In this document: positions 42,940 through 53,131 of the stretch, piece by piece
How positions within the stretch are numbered: the first letter of the stretch is position 1
Layout of the letters: the number at the start of each line of letters is the position of its first letter
Source of the DNA: Zygnema cylindricum
Lineage: Eukaryota > Streptophyta > Zygnematophyceae > Zygnematales > Zygnemataceae
NCBI GenBank assembly: GCA_037447655.1
Contig: JBBHKE010000986.1
Coordinates: 112,758 to 169,300 of the forward strand
Direction of reading: 5' to 3'
Length of the DNA stretch: 56,543 bases
Made by a program: the position numbers and the translations under genes
The notes under the pieces: generated by a model
Database searches by the model: none
The model's input: only the letters and a program-made list of their open reading frames with translations
Told to the model about the DNA's origin: nothing

Positions 42940-44178
42940 ATGGCCGACGATCAATTTCGAGAGCAATTTGAGAAATTTATGCGTCGCATTGATGCGATTT
43001 ATGCGAAGATCTCTGACTTGAATAGAAAAATTGATGGATTCACCCGTTTTAGACGGGATCACGATCTGGGTGGAGATGATTGCCATGATAGTGATGAGGA
43101 GGCAAAGAAAGTGAAAGATAAGAGGGGGAAATTTAAGCTTGATGACGATTCTGATTTAGAAGAAGATAGTCAAGGAGGGGTGGAAATGATTCAGATGCCT
43201 GGAAAGACCGTCGTATTCAATGGATCGAATTACCCTTCGTGGAAGAAATATATTCGAGCTCAATTGATTTTGAGAGGCCTTTGGAAAGTCGTCAATGGAG
43301 AAGAGAAAATGTCGGTTGGAGATGCGAAGGCTCGTCGGTTGTGGAAGCGAAAGAATCTTGCGGCCATCACCGGATTAATGCAAATGTGTTCGGTGTCCGT
43401 GCATGATCATTTCCTCACGCATAGCACCGCTCACGGATGTTGGAAGGCATTGGAATCCCAATTTGAGAGGGGAATCCAAAACAAGGGGCAATATATGTTT
43501 TTGGATTTCATGCAATTTAAAATGAAATCAAACGAATCTGTTCATGATGCCGTGAAGAGATTCAATATTATTGTGGAGCAACTTCTCAACAATGGGAGAG
43601 TGATCTCGGAGGAGGACAAAGTAATCAGATTTTTGAATGCATTACCGGATAAGTGGATCCACCTCAAGGAGATTTTACCTGCGAGGGAAAATAACACGTA
43701 CGAGTTTATTGTGAATTATTTAAAGATGGCATAAAGTAATCGTGTTAGCTCTTCAAAGGGCTCCTTGAGCACACGATCTTTGAATGTGACTGCTCCCGAA
43801 TTCTCGGATTTGCATTATTTCCGTGGAAGAGGGGGTGGAAAAGGAGGAGGTATGAGAGATCGTGGAAAATGGCTTGATAAATATGGAAATCTAAGATCTC
43901 GGACCGCCCAAAATGATAGTAGCAACGTCTCATGTTTCCGTTGCAACCGGCTCGGTCATATTTCCTCTTCGTGTCCGGAAAAAGAGAGAGAATGCTTTAA
44001 TTGTGGGAAAGTAGGCCACACGAGCCAACAATGCTACTCTAACTTTAGTAGCGGAGGAGTAAGAGGCGATCGCGGTTTTGGTGGTCGCGGTCGCGGACGT
44101 GATAGTGGTCGTGGTCGAGGACGCTATGGCGGTCATGGTGAAAGCCATGGAAATTTCGTTGACTTGGGAAATTTTTGA
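42940..44178 (+). pseudogene. Cop-F1 gag with two CCHC knuckles
   Basis: I start at ATG 42940 (MADDQFREQFEKF), the first in-frame ATG; the frame is open back to 42721. A UBN2-type gag core follows (VFNGSNYPSWKKYIRAQL, ITGLMQMCSVSVHDHF, ALPDKWIHLKEIL). A single TAA at 43732 breaks the frame; it resumes in phase and carries the knuckles CFRCNRLGHISSSC and CFNCGKVGHTSQQC (about 43930-44030) and an RG/GRGR tail. The frame ends at TGA 44176-44178 in a T5 run, and pol continues in the +1 frame. Confidence 0.88.
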
Positions 44179-45288
44179 AAGAGACGAAGAAGGACAAACG
44201 TTCACTTGTCTCCACCTCTCTATTGACTCATTAAGTGAACCAAGTGACGTACGCGAAAAGGAGTGGATAATTGACACGGGAGCGTCTCACCACGTGTGTA
44301 CGGACGCTACATTGTTTGACGACATGCGTTCACTTACCGTACCAAAATTAATTACGGTCGCAAGTGGACAAACAATTACAGTTGGTAAAGTGGGTACCGT
44401 TCGATTGAATTTGCCCACGTGGGACCGTTTTGGAAACGAAACAATATTGGAGGCGCACTTATTGAACGACCTATATATTCCGGACGGTTCCATCAACTTG
44501 CTAAGCGTACCTCAAATTCAGCGCGTCGGTGGGAGCGTAGTCGCCACAGGCGATTCTGCGATTCACATATATCGCGCCGACGGCAAATTAATCAGCGAAG
44601 GCGAAGTCACCAACTCGATCAATAGTGGACTTTTATGGAAGCGACCGTGGAATAATGCTTCTTCCACGGGCATTCTAAATCAAATCTTGGAATTAAAAAG
44701 AGATTTAACGTTATAGAAATATCGGATGTGTCATACATCCGAAGGAAATTTGAGGAGAATGATAAAAACGACATGTGTTAGAGGATTAGATCTTGCTACC
44801 AGTCAAAAAGTAAATGGTTGCAATAAATGTAGCCAAAGACGACAAATTCATAAACCACATCCAACTAAGGATGTGAAATTTCGGGCTCAATATCCATTGG
44901 AGCTTGTCCACGTCGATCTATGTGGACAAATTAAGCCAGAGAGTCTTAAAGGAAATCGATATATTATGGTCATCGTTGATGGATATTCGAGATTTTTGTG
45001 GGTCCGATTATTGAAGAGGAAATCGGATGCTTTTGAAACTTTTATTGATTCGCATGCATTTGCCGAAAGAAAATGCAAACGGAAATTGAAAGCCATCCGT
45101 TCGGATAAAGGAGGCGAATTTATCGCATTCGAGAGGTATTGTAAGGAGAAATGAATTACCCAACAATTCACTTCACCTTATTCTCCGCAATCGAATGGAG
45201 TTGCTGAAAGGAAGAATAAGACATTACAAGAAATGGTGAGGGCGATGGTGCATTCCGCCGGTCAAAGTACCTCATTATGGGGAGATGC
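44165..45288 (+). pseudogene. Cop-F1 protease and integrase (left half)
   Basis: Protease box EWIIDTGASHHVC (about 44260-44300), flap region, pre-integrase YRMCHTSEGNLRR (about 44720; a TAG lies just before it), integrase core with VHVDLCG, RSDKGGEF and QSNGVAERKN supplying D, D and E. In-frame stops are TAG near 44714 and TGA near 45152. It ends in LWGDA at the GATGC duplication where Cop-A2 is inserted; the rest of the integrase is at 23340. Confidence 0.88.
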
Positions 45289-45641
45289 TGAAATTCCATG
45301 GTCTCCATTAACCCATAGAATGAGCAGCCTATGTAAAGCCTCTAGAATAATATTTGACCCTTTCACTTTCCCAATGAATAAGTGCCGCCCTGGCACAAAA
45401 ATATTATGACCACCCTCACCCCTGGGAGGACAAGACTCTTGTGAGTCAAAAGCAAAAAGAATCACTGAATTTGCTCCCCTGAGCAGTAAATAATGGCTGG
45501 CCAAAGATGGCCTATAAATACAAAAGGTCACCTGGAGAGAGGCGCCTCAAACACGCTAAGTCCCTTAACTCCTACTGACAAGTACTTACTACTCTACTTT
45601 CGGCCAATCAAAAGACTGTATAGTATAAGAAGGTACAGTGG
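45289..45641 (-). repeat. Cop-A2 LTR, U5-side piece
   Basis: Matches the first 350 bp of 22441-23339 (TGAAATT.. start on the plus strand, directly after GATGC). It is cut at AGTGG (45637-45641) by Cop-B and resumes at 52094. Confidence 0.92.
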
Positions 45642-46691
45642 TGAAACTCTGAGATCTCCATAAGTCCTCAGAGTGGACAGCTTCCAAGAAGCCTCTAGGA
45701 TAATCCTGACCCCTTTGTGTTTAAGCAAAAATAACTGCCACCCTGGCAGACAAAAACTCTGACCAATTTCACCCCTGTGAAGACAAGACTCCCCTGAGTC
45801 GATAGCAAAAAGAATCTCTGAATTTGCTCCCCTGAGCAGTAAGTTATGGAGGGTCAAAGTTGACCTTTTGTACAGAAGCTCTCTGGGAGAGGGGGTCCTA
45901 TCTTTCTAATTTTTCTAAGTCCTATCTCTCTCACAGACTCTATCTACTGATGTACGGAACCAATCAGAATTGAGTTCCGTACGTAAAAGTACAGCTGCCG
46001 GTGTACTTTATGTACGGACATTGTACGACATGGCCAAAATGTCGACACATGTCAAATTCGGATTCGGTGCCATAATCTCCGGAGATTCCACAATCCAACT
46101 GAATTTCGCCACGCGTCATCCGATGTGGCGATGGCCACAAACCGCTGAAATCTTCCTCCGCGATCTCGGCGCTAATCCCGGCCGTCCGATTAAATTCGGC
46201 TTTAATCGTAGCCGTAATAAATACATGCGCGGTATTTGTTTCTTTTACGAAACAAATGCGCGGTACTGATTTTTGTCCGTACCGTAAGTCGTACATTATA
46301 TATTACTGGATCTATGTATCCCGTAATTCATTTTAGTTAAATGGTTTATCGCTTGTATACATATGTAAATAATTATCAAACTATATGCTAGGTAACACTA
46401 CCGCTAGACTAAACGGCTAAGGCTACCGGCTATTTCGTGTCTGCCGGCCGGCAGGTACAAGGATCTAATCCTGCCGCCGGCACATACATTTTAATTAAAT
46501 AAATAAACCCTAATATAAAATTCCCGTAAACCTCAGGATAGCCAAGGTAGCCATGGCTCTAGCTTCCTCTCCAATTTCTCAGTGACTGCGACAAGTTTCA
46601 GAGTTGGAGAGAGAAGTTAGAGATAGACTGCCTCGACTTCTATATTTCTTTTCAGACCTAGAAAATACTAATAAAACCATTAGTTTCTACA
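45642..46691 (-). repeat. Cop-B 3' LTR
   Basis: TGTAG at 46691 to TTTCA at 45642 in element sense. It contains a TGTACGGAA/TTCCGTAC inverted repeat (45953-45981), further GTAC motifs, and an antisense module: A box TAGACTAAACGG (46405), GGATCTAATCC (about 46460), TTTT at 46489-46492. Confidence 0.93.
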
Positions 46692-46704
46692 CTCCCCTTA
46701 TTTT

Positions 46705-49700
46705 CTAGTCAATCTTTAATTTCAGACCACACTTCTCCCTGCAAAAAATTAGCTTAGCGGAAGGCACAGGTTTGGTCATCATATCTGCTACCATCTCACT
46801 ATCTGGTCTGTACTCTAAACTAATTATTTTGTTTTCTACTTTCTCTCTAACAAAGCTGAGTCTGATGTCCATGCGTTAAGCTTTAAAATGGTGTTTAGGA
46901 TTGGCAGAAATAGCGATTGCTGCCTGATTATCACAAAATATTTTCTGCACACCACTCTTAAGGTGACCAAGCTCACCAAGCAAAGACTTGACCCACATCA
47001 ATTCTTTTACAGCAGAGCAAGAGGCCATATACTCAGCCTCCATGGTGGACTGAGCAATAACCTTTTGTTGTTTGCTACTCCAACAGCAAGCCCCATCACC
47101 CACATATAATACATATCCAGAAGTACATCTCCTCATCGGAGCATCACCATAACTGGCATCACTCCAAGTAGTGATGTCAGTATTCTCCCCACCCAAATGC
47201 AACCATAGATCTCTAGTTCCTACCAAGTATCTAAGGACTCTCTTAGCTGCCTCCCAATCCTTCTTAGTGGGAGCATTTAGACTTCTACTCAGCACTCCTA
47301 CAGCTGCAGCTAAATCCGGCCGGGTACAATTCATAAAATAGATTAGACTTCCCACTACTTGCCTGTAAGGAATAGTCTGCATGAACTTCTGTTCTTCAGG
47401 AGATAATTCCTCGTCTAAGACTATGACTCCTTCTTCCTCACTCCCCTCACTTCCCTTCTTCAATTCCATTGGAGTTGTACAACTATTAGCTTTATCCATT
47501 TGAAATTTTTCAAGCATGTTCCCTATTGCTTCCTTTTGAGTCAGTCTTATAATTTTTCTTTTTCGGTCTCTCTCTACTTGAATTCCCAAAATATATTTTG
47601 CTTCCCCCATATCCTTCATTTCAAATCTCCCCTTAAGATCGGTTTTCAGTTTATTAATTTTTTCCATTGATTTACTAAATAGAAGCAAATCATCAACATA
47701 AATTGCAATAAATATAAAACCTTCCTCATCTTCGAAAACATAGATTGAGTGATCTGAGCTGATCCGAATATAACCTTGACCGGTAAGAAACTCATCAAGC
47801 TTTTTATTCCACTGTCGGGGCGCCTGTTTCAAACCATAAAGAGATTTAATCAGCCGGCATACCTTACTCTCCTCTCCTTCTTCCACAAACCCTTCGGGTT
47901 GTCGCATGAAGATCTCCTCTTCTAATTCTCCATGCAAAAAGGCTGTTTTGATGTCCATCTGGTGCACTTCCATGTCTTCCGCCGCTGCTAAACTGAGAAG
48001 TATGCGGACGGAGGGAAATCTGACCACCGGGGCAAAGGTTTCCTCGTAGTCAATTCCTTCCTTTTGTGTAAATCCCTTTGCCACTAATCTGGCCTTGTAG
48101 CGCTCGATTGTGTTATCTGGGTTCAGTTTTAGTTTGAAAACCCACTTACAACCGATTGGTTTTCGGTTAGGTGGACAGTCCACCAGCTCCCAAGTATCGG
48201 CTGCCATGATTGAAGCCATCTCCTCATTGATGGCTGTCTTCCACCGGTTTCTTTCTGGACAAGTCATCGCCTCTCGATAAGTTTGAGGTTCATCTTGATG
48301 AGATAGTTTAGTTACCTTGTTATTAACCTGTTTTTCTTGCAGTCTTCTGCTACTTCTCCTCCCTCCCTCAAAATCTGAGGCCGGAATAGATGGTTCTCGT
48401 GGATTCTTTCGAACAAACTCGGCTTCTCCCCTATCCCTTGATTCCGAATCAATTTCCACCACGTCTTCCGCTTCGAGTAGAGTTGTCACTGGAGTTTCCA
48501 CAGCCGAGTCCTTTTCGGTCTGATTTGTTCCTGCAAGAATGTCATCGTCTCTAAAACCTGGATAGTTAGGAAGCTCAAAGTCATCAGAATTTTCTGACTC
48601 AAATCTGATTTTTACTGACTTTGTATATTTGAAGGGATCCACAGACTTTCCTTCATCCATAACTACTAGATGCTTTACTAAGATTATATCTTCTCTTTTT
48701 AGATCATAAACTCTATATCCTTTAACATCCTTATAATATCCTAATAAGTATCCCGGTTTTCCTTTAGGATCTAGCTTCCAATTGGACCGATCTTTATCTA
48801 GACTGAATACTTGACTGCCGAAAACCTTTAAATGAGATAAGTCTGGTTTCCGGCCTGTCCATCTCTCATAAGGTGTTTGATCTTTTATAGCTGAAGTAAG
48901 AACTCTATTTTTGAGGTAATTAGCACAGTTCATCGCTTCTGCCCAAAACCTTTTTCCTATCTTCTTATCCGACAACATACTTCTAGCACTATCACTTAGT
49001 GTTCTATTTAACCTTTCAGCTACCCCATTCTGTTCCGGATTTTCTGGAACTGTCTTTTGGTGTTGAACCCCATCTTCCCTCAAAAAATCCTCAAACTGGT
49101 TAGAAGTATACTCTCCACCATTGTCACTCCTTACTCTCTTGATTGGAGTTTCATGGAGTTTTTCGCTCCATGCTTTATATTGTCTAAAGCAGTCCTCAGC
49201 CTCTGACTTGTTTTTCAAAAAATATACTCGGGAATACCGAGACCAATCATCAGTTATAGTCATCATAAATCTCTTCCCCCCCGGTGAGGGCACTCTAGCC
49301 GGTCCCCAAATATCTGTGTGTACTAGATCTAGAAGTTTTTCTCCCTTGTAGGTGGCTGTTTTTGGAAAGGGTAATCTGTGTGCTTTACCTTGAGCACACC
49401 CACTACAATCACTTATATCATCACTCTCACTGAACTGAATCCCTTCCACCACTCCCATCTTTTTCATCTCTCTTAACTTATCTAGATTCACATGCCCAAG
49501 CATCTTATGCCACATCATAATATCATGAACACCAGCATAATAAAGTTTCTTCGTTTCATTACTTAAGATCAGCCTAAACATCCCATGGCTACCTTTCTCA
49601 GCAATGAAATAGACATCCTCCTCAAAACTAGCAGTAAAGACTCCTTCCCTAGTGCTAGTGAAAAAACCCTTATCATCTAATACTGATGTAGAGATAAGGT

Positions 49701-51039
49701 TTTTGTTCAGCTCCGGAATAAACAATACATCGGAGAATGTTAATATGGATGTCTTTCCTTCTACTAACACTTTCAGATCTACCGATCTTACAAGAGTAGT
49801 GGTGACTATCCTCCCATCCCCGTACTCTATCTCTACGGTGGGAATCTTTCTTATCTTAGTGAATAGGTGTCTATCCTTACACATATGCATTGAGGCACCT
49901 GAATCTATAATCCAGCCTGCTTCACCTTTAAATCCACCGTAAGCACATTTCTGCCTTCGTGGAATTTCAACCTCAGTTTTCGCCTCCAACTCCTCATCCA
50001 AAAGGAGCTCATTGTCCTCGTCCTCGGATTCCGCCTCAAGTACCTCTGTGACAAGGGCCTTTTTCTTTCCTCTCGGGGTACCACCGGTCTGCCCCTCCTT
50101 TAACCGAAGCTCGGTTAGCTTGGTGCACTCTGCCATATAGTGCCCCGGTTTCTTACAAAAATGACATAAACCTTTGGGAGCCCTTGGTCCGAACTCGTCG
50201 GTCTGATTCTTCTGCTCCCTCCCCCCATAGATTCCGACCGGTTTCCGAGAATCCTTGTTCCTTCAATCGGTCGCAGTTGCCAAGGCTTGGCCACTCTTTC
50301 CTTCTCTTCGGATCTCAATCGTATTCTCCCGAACGAGAATCATCCCTACCACTGAGTTCCATATCCACCTTGAGTCCGGCAAGTCCTGCACATGGTTGAC
50401 TATTTTCTCGAACTCATCAGGTAACTTCATTAGTAAACAGTTAACTTTTTCTTTTTCACTAAAAACTTTACCCGCACTCTCTAGCTCCATGAAGAGTGTA
50501 GCAAGCTCATTGCAAAAATCCAACATATTTCCCCCTTTGTATACATACTCCTTAACTTTCTGATCAGCCAACTGTTGTTGCTGAATCGTACCACTTCGGT
50601 ACATCTCTATGAGAGCCATCCAAAGATCGGATGCCCTCTCTACCTGCAAATGAGGACATGCAAGTCCTTGAGTGAGATGGCGTAGGATGAAGTGCTTTGC
50701 CGCCATATTGTTGAAGTCCCAGGTTTCAGTATCATTCTCCTCGTTCCTCGGAATAGGTGACATGAATGCTAAACCAGTTGCTATTGGTGTGGTCGCCTCC
50801 TTCTCCTTTCCTTTGTCCACCACCTCTCCTTCCTTTGTTTCCTCCGTTGAAGGTGAATCCTCTTTCCTGGTGAATCTGCTTCCTTTAAACCCTGGAGGAA
50901 TTCCAAGACTTGATGGACGCCCCAATCGTCCACTCACTATCTCCCAAAACCTTTTTTCGCATAGAGCTCCTATCATCATACTTTCCCAGTATATGAAGCC
51001 AGTTCGATTAAAGATTGGTACCCTAGAGGGTGGGCCCAT
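46705..51039 (-). pseudogene. Cop-B gag-pol polyprotein, two nonsense codons
   Basis: One continuous frame of 1,445 codons from ATG 51039-51037 (inside the primer site) to TAG 46705-46707, with just two stops: TGA at 50263-50265, where Cop-D has Trp, and TAA at 46876-46878, where Cop-A has Lys. Domains in order: UBN2-type gag, CCHC knuckle CHFCKKPGHYMAEC (about 50130-50172), then, numbered from Met at 50136: protease DSGA at 78, integrase H210-H215-C244-C247, D275-D338-E374 (D-35-E spacing), RT D728 and YVDD 813-816, RNase H D993, E1033, D1069. All catalytic residues are present. Without readthrough no full polyprotein is made. Confidence 0.95.
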
Positions 51040-51043
51040 AACC
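51029..51043 (-). other. Cop-B half-tRNA primer site with embedded gag ATG
   Basis: GGTTATGGGCCCACC in element sense directly follows the LTR end TTTCA and is complementary to 15 nt of the tRNA-iMet anticodon arm. The ATG within it starts the 1,445-codon frame; there is no untranslated leader between LTR and gag. Confidence 0.87.
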
Positions 51044-52093
51044 TGAAACTCTGAGACCTCCATAAGTCCTCAGAGTGGACAGCTTCCAAGAAGCCTCTAG
51101 GATAATCCTGACCCCTTTGTGTTTAAGCAAAAATAACTGCCACCCTGGCAGAAAAAAACTCTGACCAATTTCACCCCTGTGAAGACAAGACTCCCCTGAG
51201 TCGATAGCAAAAAGAATCTCTGAATTTGCTCCCCTGAGCAGTAAGTTATGGAGGGTCAAAGTTGACCTTTTGTACAGAAGCTCTCTGGGAGAGGGGGTCC
51301 TATCTTTCTAATTTTTCTAAGTCCTATCTCTCTCACAGACTCTATCTACTGATGTACGGAACCAATCAGAATTGAGTTCCGTACGTAAAAGTACAGCTGC
51401 CGGTGTACTTTATGTACGGACATTGTACGACATGGCCAAAATGTCGACACATGTCAAATCCGGATTCGGTGCCATAATCTCCGGAGATTCCACAATCCAA
51501 CGGAATTTCGCCACGCGTCATCCGATGTGGCGATGGCCACAAACCGCCGAAATCTTCCTCCGCGATCTCGGCGCTAATCCCGGCCGTCCGATTAAATTCG
51601 GCTTTAATCGTAGCCGTAATAAATACATGCGCGGTATTTGTTTCATTTACGAAACAAATGCGCGGTACTGATTTTTGTCCGTACCGTAAGTCGTACATTA
51701 TATATTACTGGATCTATGTATCCCGTAATTCATTTCAGTTAAATGGTTTATCGCACGTATACATATTTAAATAAATATCAAACTATATGATACGTAACAC
51801 TACCGCTAGACTAAACGGCTAAGGCTACCGGCTATTTCGTGTCTGCCGGCCGGCAGGTACAAGGATCTAATCCTGCCGCCGGCACATACATTTTAATTAA
51901 ATAAATAAACCCTAATATAAAATTCCCGTAAACCTCAGGATAGCCAAGGTAGCCATGGCTCTAGCTTCCTCTCCAATTTCTCAGTGACTGCGACAAGTTT
52001 GAGAGTTGGAGAGAGAAGTTAGAGATAGACTGCCTCGACTTCTATATTTCTTTTCAGACCTAGAAAATACTAATAAAACCATTAGTTTCTACA
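51044..52093 (-). repeat. Cop-B 5' LTR
   Basis: The partner of 45642-46691, 1,050 bp. It carries the same antisense A/B-box-like module (about 51805-51895). Its U3-side 278 bp (from 51816) are part of the 498-bp tandem duplication. Confidence 0.93.
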
Positions 52094-52811
52094 AGTGGTC
52101 GATTGTACTTCTTGTACAGCCGTTGTACAACATGGCTTTTTAGTTGACACTTGTCAACATGGGAGTCATCGTTCCTCCTCCCATCCTTTACGGTGTCCAA
52201 TGATGTGGCGCCACGTGGAACAGCGTGCCGCTATGTTCAAACCGCCAAATATTCATTCGGGTTTGGCGGGGGCGACGACGTCTGTCCAATCATGTATTTT
52301 ACACGGCTAGATTCGGCTAAGGCTACCGGCTATTTCGTGTCTGCCGGCCGGCAGGTACAAGGATCAAATCGTGCCGCCGGCACATACATTTTAATTAAAT
52401 AAATAAACCCTAATATAAAATTCCCGTAAACCTCAGGATAGCCAAGGTAGCCATGGCTCTAGCTTCCTCTCCAATTTCTCAGTGACTGCGACAAGTTTGA
52501 GAGTTGGAGAGAGAAGTTAGAGATAGACTGCCTCAACTTCTATATTTCTTTTCAGACCTAGAAAATACTAATAAAACCATTAGTTTCTACAAGTGGCCGA
52601 TTGTACTTCTTGTACAGCCGTTGTACAACATGGCCTTTTAGTTGACACTTGTCAACATGGGAGTCATCGTTCCTCCTCCCATCCTTTACGGTGTCCAATG
52701 ATGTGGCGCGATGTGGAACAGCGTGCCGCTATGTTCAAACCGCCAAATATTCATTCGGGTTTGGCGGGGGCGACGACGTCTGTCCAATCATGTATTTTAC
52801 ACGGCTAGATT
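51816..52811. repeat. 498-bp tandem duplication across the Cop-B/Cop-A2 boundary
   Basis: Unit 51816-52313 (end of the Cop-B LTR plus the adjoining Cop-A2 LTR) is repeated at 52314-52811 at exactly 498 bp, with a few substitutions. The join TTCGGCTAAGG sits at a short CGG microhomology between the two LTR types. The copy post-dates the Cop-B insertion. Confidence 0.93.
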
Positions 52812-53126
52812 CGCGTCCGCGAGCACAATTTGACTATAGATGTAGTTTCGTCAATTTTGGTCTGTTTTAATTGAAGTGACGTTTTGCGTAACACTTTAAT
52901 TAATTACCGAACCAAATACGTGTATTGTTTTGTTAACACCTAAATGGTTAAGGCGTATGTCTACGTAGTACTTTGTAGACTAAGATTAAAATCTTGTTTA
53001 GAGCATAATTTTGGTAACCTATCTACCTGTTTCTTTTTGACTATGGCGGCAGCCATGGTGACTCTCTCTCTCTCTTCACTCTAGAGTCTGAATTATGAAG
53101 TGAATATTAATTACTTCTTTTCAACA
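52094..53126 (-). repeat. Cop-A2 LTR, U3-side piece
   Basis: Continues the LTR begun at 45289 after the second AGTGG; the direct continuation is 52592-53126, ending AACA at 53126. It contains a weakened antisense module (52937-53012, with B-box-like AGATTAAAATC and TTTT). Confidence 0.9.
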
Positions 53127-53131
53127 CTCCC

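Larger units (their letters stand above)
45642..52093 (-). mobile_element. Cop-B: nearly intact Ty1/copia element inserted in the Cop-A2 LTR
   Basis: 6,452 bp; LTRs of 1,050 bp each (45642-46691 and 51044-52093) with only about 15 differences by eye. Target duplication AGTGG is perfect (45637-45641 and 52094-52098). Polypurine tract at 46692-46699, half-tRNA primer site at 51029-51043. This is the youngest insertion in the window. Confidence 0.95.

Noticed and set aside
45970-46269. 99-codon frame inside the Cop-B LTR, repeated at 51372-51671
   Set aside because: Its duplication only reflects the LTR pair. The frame sits among regulatory motifs and has no copia relevance.
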